A DNA stretch of 10,011 bases from DATCDE01 sp038252405 (lineage in GTDB: Bacteria > Actinomycetota > Actinomycetes > Prado026), in the NCBI GenBank assembly GCA_038252405.1, contig JBBSAJ010000060.1, positions 1-10,011 on the forward strand, in the 5' to 3' direction. Below the pieces are notes generated by a model that was not told where the DNA came from, made no database searches, and worked only from the letters and a program-made list of their open reading frames with translations. The position numbers and the translations under genes are program-made. Positions 1 through 5,481 of this stretch are shown here, in pieces. Every line of letters starts with the position of its first letter. Position 1 is the stretch's first letter.

Positions 1-1331
1 CCGGGGGTTTGGGGCCCACCGGGGTCGGCGGGGCCCAACAGCTCCCGGTCGCCGGCGCGGCGCGGCCGCGGGTCGGCCCCGGCGGGGTCGTCGTCGCCGA
101 GGGCGACGTCGTCTCGATCGACGGCACCACGGGTCAGGTGTTCCTCGGCGAGGTTGCCGTGGTCCCGTCACCGGTGGTGGAGTACTTCGAGGGGCGGCTC
201 ACAACGGAACGGGACGACGACGACGTCGTCAGCGCCGTCGACCGGATCATGCGTATCGCCGACGCGCGCCGCCGGCTGGGCGTGCGGGCCAACGCGGACA
301 CCGGGGACGACGCGGCCCGGGCCCGCCGGTTCGGCGCCCAGGGCGTCGGGCTGGCCCGGACCGAGCACATGTTCCTGGGCGACCGGCGAAGCCTGGTCGA
401 GGACCTCATCCTCGCCCCCACCGCGGCCGGTCAGCAGCAGGCCCTGGACGCGCTGCTGCCGCTGCAGAAGGCGGACTTCATCGAGATCCTGTCGGCGATG
501 GACGGTCTGCCGGTGACCATCCGGCTGATCGACCCGCCGTTGCACGAGTTCCTGCCCGACCTCACCGACCTGTCCGTCGAGGTCGCGGTCGGCGAGGAGC
601 AGGGCAAGGACATGGCCCGCCGGCACGAGCTGCTCGACGCCGTCCGACGGCTGCACGAGGCGAACCCGATGCTGGGCCTGCGCGGCGTGCGGCTCGGCCT
701 GGTGATCCCCGGGCTGTTCGGCATGCAGGTGCGGGCCATCGCGGAGGCCGCCGCCCAGCTGCGCGCGGCCGGCCACGACCCGAGGCCGCAGGTGATGATC
801 CCGCTCGTGGGGGCCGTCCAGGAGTTCGACCTGGTCCGGGCCCGGGCCGACGAGGTGATCGCCGAGGTCGCTGCGGCGTCCACGGTCGAGCTGACCATCC
901 CCATCGGCACGATGATCGAGCTGCCCCGGGCCGCGCTGACCGCGGGGCGGATCGCTGAGCACGCCGAGTTCTTCTCCTTCGGCACCAACGACCTGACCCA
1001 GACCACCTGGGGCTTCAGCCGCGACGACGTCGAGGGCGAGTTCTTCGCCCAGTACTTCGACTACGGCGTGTTCCAGGTGAGCCCGTTCGAGAGCATCGAC
1101 ACCGAGGGGGTGGGCCGGCTGGTCCGGATCGCCACCGAGGAGGGCCGGGCGGCTCGCGCAGACCTCGACGTGGGGGTGTGCGGCGAGCACGGCGGCGACC
1201 CGGACTCGGTGCACTTCTTCCACGAGGTCGGGCTCGACTACGTGTCCTGCTCGCCGTTCCGGGTGCCGGTCGCGCGGCTGGAGGCGGGCCGCGCGGCCGT
1301 CACCGGCAAGGGGCCGGATGCGACGGCGTGA
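1..1331 (+). CDS. ppdK: Pyruvate, phosphate dikinase, C-terminal part (5' truncated by window)
   Basis: Interconverts pyruvate, ATP and Pi with PEP, AMP and PPi in the cytoplasm. The frame is open from the first base, so the N-terminal ATP-grasp domain and the phospho-histidine loop lie outside the window; what remains begins at the end of the swivelling domain (EGDVVSIDGTTGQVFLGE) and runs through the whole PEP/pyruvate TIM barrel. Family signatures appear in order: GVGLARTEHMF, PVTIRLIDPPLHEFLP, NPMLGLRGVRLGL, GTMIELPR, FFSFGTNDLTQTTWGFSRDD and GVCGEHGGDP. These supply the substrate-binding Arg, Asp, Glu and Asn-Asp residues and the catalytic Cys (codon at 1179). The DPPLHEFLP and TQTTWGFSRDD strings favour PPDK over PEP synthase or PTS enzyme I. 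A TTG at 9 is not a real start, because homology continues to the edge. Residues before about 25 fit the family less tightly, which may reflect divergence or poor sequence at a contig end. Confidence 0.95.
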   Translation, partial: GGLGPTGVGGAQQLPVAGAARPRVGPGGVVVAEGDVVSIDGTTGQVFLGEVAVVPSPVVEYFEGRLTTERDDDDVVSAVDRIMRIADARRRLGVRANADTGDDAARARRFGAQGVGLARTEHMFLGDRRSLVEDLILAPTAAGQQQALDALLPLQKADFIEILSAMDGLPVTIRLIDPPLHEFLPDLTDLSVEVAVGEEQGKDMARRHELLDAVRRLHEANPMLGLRGVRLGLVIPGLFGMQVRAIAEAAAQLRAAGHDPRPQVMIPLVGAVQEFDLVRARADEVIAEVAAASTVELTIPIGTMIELPRAALTAGRIAEHAEFFSFGTNDLTQTTWGFSRDDVEGEFFAQYFDYGVFQVSPFESIDTEGVGRLVRIATEEGRAARADLDVGVCGEHGGDPDSVHFFHEVGLDYVSCSPFRVPVARLEAGRAAVTGKGPDATA

Positions 1332-1340
1332 CCCGGTAGC

Positions 1341-1547
1341 GTGACCGGCGTGACCAGGCTCTTCGTCGACCTCTCGGACGGGATCCACCGGACGTACGAG
1401 GTGTCCCGGTACGCCATCGAGCACGGGGTGCTGCGGCTCTTCGCCTCGGTTGAGGGGGTCGAGGCGGAGATCGCCGCCTTCTCCGCGAACGGCTGGTTGC
1501 GCTTCGAGCGCGAGCTGCCCCAGGGCGACGCGCCTTCCCGCGACTGA
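1341..1547 (+). CDS. Small hypothetical protein (68 aa)
   Basis: I do not recognise a family. The product is soluble and acidic, without signal peptide or membrane segment; its middle part (RYAIEHGVLRLF through FSANGWLRFERELP) looks like a compact alpha/beta fold, perhaps a short beta hairpin plus helix. It begins with GTG 9 nt after the ppdK stop; a second in-frame GTG at 1350 would give a 65-residue product starting MTRLFVDLSDG. Neither start has a clear Shine-Dalgarno sequence, so translation may depend on coupling to ppdK. Codon use is GC3-rich like its neighbours, supporting a real gene. Its stop lies 7 bp from the stop of the convergent acetyltransferase gene. Confidence 0.6.
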   Translation: MTGVTRLFVDLSDGIHRTYEVSRYAIEHGVLRLFASVEGVEAEIAAFSANGWLRFERELPQGDAPSRD

Positions 1548-1554
1548 GGTCTGG

Positions 1555-2004
1555 CTACAGGTCCTTGGCGTAGCAACGGTTGTCGGGCGAGTCGCGGTAC
1601 AGGCCGAACCCGGGCACCCGGGCGTAACCCGCGGACTCGTACAGCCCGATGGCCTCGGGCTGGGCGACGCCGGTCTCCAGCAGCACCCGCCGGTAGCCGG
1701 TCACCCGTGCGGCCTCCTCGAGCGCGCCGAGCAGGGCGCGGGCGTACCCGTGGCCGCGGTGTGCTGGCAGCACGAACATCCGTTTCACCTCGCAGGCGGT
1801 GTCGTCGTGCCGGCGGAACCCTCCGCAGGCGACCACGTCCGCGCCAACCCTGGCCAGCAGGAAGACCCCGTCGGGCGCCGCGAACTGGGCCGGGTCGACC
1901 GGCGTCCGGTCCGGCCCGCCGTACCGGACGACGTACTCGGCCTGGACCCGCTCCACCAGGGCCTGCACCTCGGGGTCCGCGTAACCAACCGTCTCGATCA
2001 GCAC
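1555..2004 (-). CDS. GNAT family N-acetyltransferase (149 aa)
   Basis: A single-domain GNAT acyltransferase of ordinary length, which would transfer acetyl from acetyl-CoA to an amine. Motif A with the pyrophosphate-binding loop is clear: VKRMFVLPAHRGHGYARALL at about residues 73-92, with the R-G-H-G-Y loop. It is followed by the motif B region, RRVLLETGVAQPEAIGLYESAGY (105-127), where the GLYESAGY segment is typical. The substrate cannot be read from the sequence. The start is GTG at 2004, and the gene overlaps the stop of the upstream epimerase gene by 7 nt (GTGCTGA), so translational coupling is likely. There is no obvious functional link to sugar epimerisation or to copper. Confidence 0.9.
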   Translation of the reverse strand: MLIETVGYADPEVQALVERVQAEYVVRYGGPDRTPVDPAQFAAPDGVFLLARVGADVVACGGFRRHDDTACEVKRMFVLPAHRGHGYARALLGALEEAARVTGYRRVLLETGVAQPEAIGLYESAGYARVPGFGLYRDSPDNRCYAKDL

Positions 2005-2924
2005 GGCCGGATCCCCCAGGTCCCCTCCCAGCGCGCCCCCGGGTCGAGGGTCACCAGGCCGTCGCCGGAGTTGAACGCGTCGGCGGGGCAGGTCATCGGC
2101 TCGACGGCCACGGCTGCCCGGCGGTAGCCGGACGACTCCGGCAGCGAGTCGGCGGTGAACACCTGCCAGTAGCGAAAGGCCCCATCGGCCCAGATCTCGA
2201 CGCCGTCGCCGGACCGGTCGAGCAGCCGTGCCTTCGTGGTTCCGTCGGGCTCGCGGACGACGGCAGTGAAGGCGTCGTCCAGCCGCCGCCCGGCGAGCGG
2301 CGCGCCCGCCCGGAAGTCGTGCTCGGTCCCCTCAACCGGCTCCTGGGCAACCGGCAGCAGGCGCTTGTCGGCCCGCAGCCGGGTGGCGGCCGGCAGCTGC
2401 AGCCGCAGCTCGTCGATGTCGGCCGTGCCGGGGACCCGCAGGTAGGGGTGGGCGCCGAAGCCGAACGGCGCGGTTGCGTTGCCCGGGTTGGTGGCCGCCG
2501 CGTGGCAGCGCAGCCCGTCGACGGTCACCGTCCACTCGACGGTCACCGTGAGCGCGAAGGGGTAGCCGGGCCGGGGGAGGAGGGTCCGCTCGAGCAGCAG
2601 CCGGTCGGCGGCCCGGCCGAGGAGCGTCCAGGGCTCCCAGCAGAGCAGGCCGTGGATCGCATGGCCGCGGGAGGGCTCGTTCACCGGCAGCTGCAGGTGC
2701 TCGCCGCGCCAGGTGTAGGCGCCGTCCGCGACCCGGTTGGGCCAGGGAGCGAGCAGCTGCCCCGCGTAGCCCACGGGCAGCTCGTCGTCCCGGAAGTGGT
2801 CGGCCAGCGCCCGGCCGTCGACCCGGTAGGACTGGAGCGCGGCGCCGCACTGGACGATCTCAGCCTCGTGCTGTTCAGCGGAGATCGTCCAGTGCCGGCC
2901 GTGCATCGAGCTCGTACGGTCCAT
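1998..2924 (-). CDS. Aldose 1-epimerase (mutarotase) family protein (308 aa)
   Basis: A GalM-like beta-sandwich enzyme expected to interconvert alpha and beta anomers of hexoses in the cytoplasm. Visible signatures are LLAPWPNRVADGAYTW (about 57-72, sugar-binding Asn-Arg), RGHAIHGLL (86-94, first catalytic His region), FGFGAHPYL (154-162, second active-site His159), LDDAF (215-219) and AVEPMTCPADAFN (273-285, catalytic Glu275). The length of about 300 residues fits the family. I chose the ATG at 2924 because homology begins just after it; the frame stays open upstream to 3296, but that extension runs through the small Cys-rich gene and copCD. An internal ATG at 2906 is possible. No strong Shine-Dalgarno is seen. 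The gene starts 43 nt after the Cys-rich gene in the same direction, so it may be read from the copper-type promoter, although its role is probably housekeeping. Confidence 0.9.
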   Translation of the reverse strand: MDRTSSMHGRHWTISAEQHEAEIVQCGAALQSYRVDGRALADHFRDDELPVGYAGQLLAPWPNRVADGAYTWRGEHLQLPVNEPSRGHAIHGLLCWEPWTLLGRAADRLLLERTLLPRPGYPFALTVTVEWTVTVDGLRCHAAATNPGNATAPFGFGAHPYLRVPGTADIDELRLQLPAATRLRADKRLLPVAQEPVEGTEHDFRAGAPLAGRRLDDAFTAVVREPDGTTKARLLDRSGDGVEIWADGAFRYWQVFTADSLPESSGYRRAAVAVEPMTCPADAFNSGDGLVTLDPGARWEGTWGIRPC

Positions 2925-2967
2925 GACCAACGAGCCTACGGGGAGCGTCACCGCACCCCGGAAGGAT

Positions 2968-3084
2968 CTAGCGGCAGGTGCAGCGCTGCGAGGAGGGAAC
3001 GCCGGCGAGGACCTGGTTGACGTGCATGCCGCAACCAGTCCAGGTGATCTTGCTGCACTGGCGGCACCGGGCAGGGCTGCACAT
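2968..3084 (-). CDS. Small Cys-rich protein with CxxC-x7-CxxH metal-site pattern (38 aa)
   Basis: A short frame from ATG 3084 to TAG 2968, preceded by a strong Shine-Dalgarno (AAGGAG at 3096-3091, 6 nt before the ATG). The product begins MCSPARCRQC and has six Cys in 38 residues (2, 7, 10, 18, 35, 37) and one His (21). C7-x2-C10 followed by C18-x2-H21 forms a CxxC-x7-CxxH pattern like a minimal zinc-ribbon half-site. From memory it resembles a family of very short actinobacterial proteins with a C-x-x-C-G-K-T-T-W-x-G-C-G-x-H-V core, usually unannotated. It has no signal peptide and should be cytosolic. It lies directly downstream of the CsoR-type palindrome, so a role as a metal-binding or copper-buffering peptide is a reasonable inference but unproven. 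Confidence 0.8.
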   Translation of the reverse strand: MCSPARCRQCSKITWTGCGMHVNQVLAGVPSSQRCTCR

Positions 3085-3090
3085 GGGCTG

Positions 3091-3096
3091 CTCCTT
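3091..3096 (-). promoter_or_regulatory. Shine-Dalgarno of the 38-aa Cys-rich gene
   Basis: Reads AAGGAG on the minus strand with 6 nt to the ATG at 3084. It is the best ribosome-binding site in the window and is decisive evidence that this very short frame is translated. Between it and the promoter is a small possible hairpin, GGGAC-CTTA-GTCCC (3115-3102), in the leader. Confidence 0.8.
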
Positions 3097-3119
3097 CGGT
3101 AGGGACTAAGGTCCCGGGA

Positions 3120-3125
3120 AGCATA
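3120..3125 (-). promoter_or_regulatory. Possible -10 element of the Cys-rich gene promoter
   Basis: TATGCT on the minus strand, overlapping the edge of the palindrome. Transcription would start near 3113-3111 and give a leader of about 28 nt containing the AAGGAG. No convincing -35 hexamer is present at the expected distance, which falls just inside the 3' end of copCD. Called by position and resemblance only. Confidence 0.35.
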
Positions 3126-3139
3126 CCCCATGGGGTATG
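3122..3139. promoter_or_regulatory. CsoR/RicR-type copper operator (perfect 18-bp palindrome)
   Basis: CATACCCCATGGGGTATG is identical to its own reverse complement over all 18 bases. CsoR-family Cu(I) sensors bind GC-rich dyads of the form TACCC...GGGTA, and this site matches that layout. It sits 2 bp past the copCD stop and 38 bp before the ATG of the Cys-rich gene. On the minus strand its right half-site runs into TATGCT (3125-3120), a plausible -10 element, so a bound repressor would block RNA polymerase. The -35 region is weak. No csoR gene is visible here; the regulator would be encoded elsewhere. A simple terminator hairpin is less likely, because there is no loop and no U-tract. Confidence 0.7.
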
Positions 3140-3141
3140 AA

Positions 3142-4983
3142 TCAGAAGGCAGTTCTTTCCGGGTCCCCGACCGGGGTGGTCGGTTGCGCCGTAGCCGGAC
3201 GGCGGCGCCCCCGGGCCACCAGCACCGTGGCGGCGATCCCGGTGACGAGGGCCGCCCCAGCGAGCCAGCCCAGCGGGCCGGACAGCGCCGCGCCACCCTG
3301 CTCCTGGCCGGCGGCCGGGGCCACGTTCCAGACGAAGGTGCGGCTCACTGTCGGCAGCCCGGTGCGCTCGACATCCACCGTGAGCGGCCAGCGCCCCGAG
3401 CGGGTGATGGCACTGCTGGAGACGACCCAGTCAACCTCAGCCACGCAGGGCCAGTCGCACGGCGTGCCCTGCCGCACAGCGGCCAGCGGTGCGGCGCCGC
3501 CGATCGTGACGAGCACCCGGCTGATCGGCGCCAGGGCCGGACGGCGGGTGTCCATCACCCGCACCGTGGCGAAGTTCGCGCCCGGGACGGCCGGCCCGAG
3601 GGACGCCGTGAGGACCAGGTCGTCGGCGCTCTCGGTCAGCAGGCCGACGGTCGGCGGCTGCGTCGGTGAGGCCGCCCACCGAGGGTCGGCCGGCGGCGGG
3701 GCACCGGTGAGCACCGCGGCCAGCAGGACGACCGTGCCGAGAGCGAGGGCCTCCGCCACAACCACCCGTCGGCCGATCGGACGCCGGCCGGGCCCGCCCA
3801 GCAGCCAGGCCGTGGTCGCGCCGAGGCCGAGCGCCAGCGCGACCAGACCCACCTTGACCAGCAGCGCTCGTCCGTACCCGGTCCCGCCGAGCGCCCCGAC
3901 CGACGGCACCAGCGCGCGGGCCAGCAGCAGCCCGGTGACCACGCTCACGGTCAGCGCGGGCAGGGCCAGCAGGGTGAACCGGCGCACCACACTTCGGACC
4001 CAGCCCCGCTCCCCGCGCCGCAGGGCGGGCACCACGAGCGACGCCAGCAGGGCTACTCCCCCCACCCACAGCAGCGTGGCCGACAGGTGCAGCCCGGCGA
4101 CCGCATCCAGGAGGAGTCCGCCCGAGGCTGTGTGGCCCAGCCCGGCGACCGCCACCACCGACCCGACCATCGCCGTCCAGGTGACCGCCCGGATCCCCCG
4201 GCCGTCGGCCGCCGGCTCGTCGTCGTCCACGGGCCGGTTGAGCACCAGGGTCAGCGTGCCCAGCAGACCCACGCCGACCAGCCAGCGGACCAGGAACCCG
4301 GAGCCCAGCACGCCGGAGAGACCGCCCGCCCCGGAGACCCTGGCGATGGACACGAAGCCGAGGGCGCCCAGGGCGCCGGTGCCGACCAGCGCCGCCTTGG
4401 CCGCCACCTGCTGCAGCCGCTGACGCTCCGCTCGCCCGGCGAGCTGGACGCCAAGCCAGCCGGTCAGCGCCAGGGCGGCGAGCACCGCCCCCATGGCCAG
4501 CAGGGCGAGCCACCGCAGCGTCGTCTCGAGAAGTGAGCCCAGGGGGGGCGGGCTCGCACCGGTCGACGCTGCAGTGGCCCGGTCCACGGTGGTGCCCACC
4601 CCGAACACGAGGGCGCCAGCGGTGAGGTGCAGGTCGCCACTCGACACGGTGCGCCAGCGCACCAGGTAGCGGTCCTGCGGCAGGTCAGGCAGCGGCACGG
4701 ACACCTCGTTGGCTGCCGCCCGGCCGGTGCCCGTGGCCGCTCCGGTCCGGTGCGCTACCCCCCGGCTGTCGAAGAGCTCCACGGTGGTGGCGGCCACCGT
4801 GACCGGCTCGCTGAACCGCAGCACCAGCCGGTCGGGCGCCACGTCGAGCGAGGCGCCGTCCGCGGGGGAGCTGCTGACGAGCAGGGCATGGGCCTGCGCG
4901 GCCCCGGCGGGGACCACGACCGTGGCGGTGACGAGCGCCGCCACGGCCAGCAGCCGGCTGATCCGTCGGAGTCCGCGCGCCAT
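3142..4983 (-). CDS. CopC-CopD fusion copper-handling membrane protein (613 aa)
   Basis: An extracytoplasmic copper-binding domain fused to a polytopic membrane protein, as in YcnJ/PcoCD-type proteins that handle or import copper. Residues 1-31 are a signal peptide ending AAQA; cleavage exposes His32 as the mature N-terminus. With Asp117 and His119 (SSGDLHLTAG) this makes the CopC Cu(II) histidine-brace site. The CopC domain covers about 32-130. About eight hydrophobic segments between 150 and 430 form the CopD domain, with family residues in GLGHTASG (His284), LHLSATLLWVGG (His299) and the YGRALLVKVGL segment. A periplasmic-type domain at about 440-555 (YtkA/FixH-like by appearance; Cys509 and Cys513) and a C-terminal helix (571-590) end the protein. 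The start at 4983 forms TGATG with the stop of the upstream gene; a GTG one codon earlier is possible. The frame is open further upstream, but the signal peptide fixes the start. Confidence 0.92.
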   Translation of the reverse strand: MARGLRRISRLLAVAALVTATVVVPAGAAQAHALLVSSSPADGASLDVAPDRLVLRFSEPVTVAATTVELFDSRGVAHRTGAATGTGRAAANEVSVPLPDLPQDRYLVRWRTVSSGDLHLTAGALVFGVGTTVDRATAASTGASPPPLGSLLETTLRWLALLAMGAVLAALALTGWLGVQLAGRAERQRLQQVAAKAALVGTGALGALGFVSIARVSGAGGLSGVLGSGFLVRWLVGVGLLGTLTLVLNRPVDDDEPAADGRGIRAVTWTAMVGSVVAVAGLGHTASGGLLLDAVAGLHLSATLLWVGGVALLASLVVPALRRGERGWVRSVVRRFTLLALPALTVSVVTGLLLARALVPSVGALGGTGYGRALLVKVGLVALALGLGATTAWLLGGPGRRPIGRRVVVAEALALGTVVLLAAVLTGAPPPADPRWAASPTQPPTVGLLTESADDLVLTASLGPAVPGANFATVRVMDTRRPALAPISRVLVTIGGAAPLAAVRQGTPCDWPCVAEVDWVVSSSAITRSGRWPLTVDVERTGLPTVSRTFVWNVAPAAGQEQGGAALSGPLGWLAGAALVTGIAATVLVARGRRRPATAQPTTPVGDPERTAF

Positions 4984-5465
4984 CACTCGACCGTGACCCC
5001 GGTCAGGGTGGTGCCGGCGATGGTCAGGTCGATCTTGTCGCCGCGCTTCACCCCGCCCGCGCTGTTCAGGTAGATCACGTAGTACGTCTGGCCGCTGCGC
5101 AGCTCGTGGCTGTCCCGCATGGCCGCCACCCGGTCGAACAGCCGCTGGTTGCGCTGGTTCCTGACCACCGGTGGCTTCTTGGTGTCGGCAGCCCACTTCC
5201 GTGCCTTGGTGGACTCGAGGACCGTGTACCGGACGTCGAGCAGCCCGCTGTCGGCGGCCAGGCTCACCCGGGTGATCTGGACGCCGGAGGCCGCCTCCAC
5301 CCGGGCGTCCTTGGGGACGGCCGGGCGGCCCTTGCCGCCGGCTGCCTGGGCGGCGAGGGTGCCGCCCACGCCGACCGCGGCGACCAGGCCCGCGACGAGG
5401 AGACCTCTGGCCCAGCGTCCGCGCCGACGCGTCGGTCGGGCTGGTGCGAGTTCGTTGGTGCTCAT
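4983..5465 (-). CDS. Secreted or membrane-anchored protein of unknown function (160 aa)
   Basis: I do not recognise the family. Residues 1-20 are basic (RRRGRWAR), 21-42 are hydrophobic and end AAQAAG, so this is a signal peptide or an N-terminal anchor. The exported part (43-160) has no Cys and a single His (120), so it is not an obvious metal site. Its C-terminal half looks rich in beta strands (TYYVIYLN, KIDLTIAGTTLTGVTVE) and could be a small beta-sandwich. The ATG at 5465 has a good Shine-Dalgarno (GAGGAG at 5478-5473, 7 nt away). It starts 16 nt after the 986-aa gene and its stop overlaps the copCD start by one base (TGATG), so expression is tied to copCD and its job is probably accessory to extracytoplasmic copper handling or the two cupredoxin-like proteins. 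Confidence 0.85.
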   Translation of the reverse strand: MSTNELAPARPTRRRGRWARGLLVAGLVAAVGVGGTLAAQAAGGKGRPAVPKDARVEAASGVQITRVSLAADSGLLDVRYTVLESTKARKWAADTKKPPVVRNQRNQRLFDRVAAMRDSHELRSGQTYYVIYLNSAGGVKRGDKIDLTIAGTTLTGVTVE

Positions 5466-5472
5466 CAGGGAT

Positions 5473-5478
5473 CTCCTC
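5473..5478 (-). promoter_or_regulatory. Shine-Dalgarno of the 160-aa gene
   Basis: GAGGAG on the minus strand, 7 nt before the ATG at 5465 and inside the 16-nt gap after the 986-aa gene. It fixes the start and supports independent initiation within the same mRNA. Confidence 0.7.
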
Positions 5479-5481
5479 GTC

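Noticed and set aside
212..229. GAC/GTC-rich tract that looks like a simple repeat
   Set aside because: It encodes an in-frame acidic run (DDDDVV) within ppdK and is explained by codon use.
168..1424. Long minus-strand open frame of 418 codons
   Set aside because: It lies opposite ppdK, is rich in Arg, His, Gly and Pro, and has no recognisable motif. It is a GC-bias shadow of a well-supported gene.
1548..1554. Terminator between the convergent genes
   Set aside because: Only 7 bp separate the two stop codons and no inverted repeat is evident there.
1707..3020. Plus-strand open frame of 437 codons
   Set aside because: Antisense to the GNAT and epimerase genes, with low-complexity Arg/Gly/Pro-rich product; both minus-strand genes carry clear family signatures.
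3102..3115. Short hairpin GGGAC-loop-GTCCC in the leader of the Cys-rich gene as a riboswitch
   Set aside because: Only a 5-bp stem, far too small for a known riboswitch; noted only as possible leader structure.
3122..3139. Palindrome read as a rho-independent terminator for copCD
   Set aside because: There is no loop, no following T-run on the minus strand, and the sequence matches the CsoR operator class. Partial termination cannot be fully excluded.
2925..3296. N-terminal extension of the epimerase frame up to 3296
   Set aside because: It would overlap the Cys-rich gene and the end of copCD, and its Arg/Pro/Ser-rich sequence does not look like part of a mutarotase.
3137..4423. Plus-strand open frame of 428 codons beginning at the palindrome
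   Set aside because: Antisense to copCD and composed mainly of Ser, Thr, Arg, Ala and Pro with no fold-like pattern.
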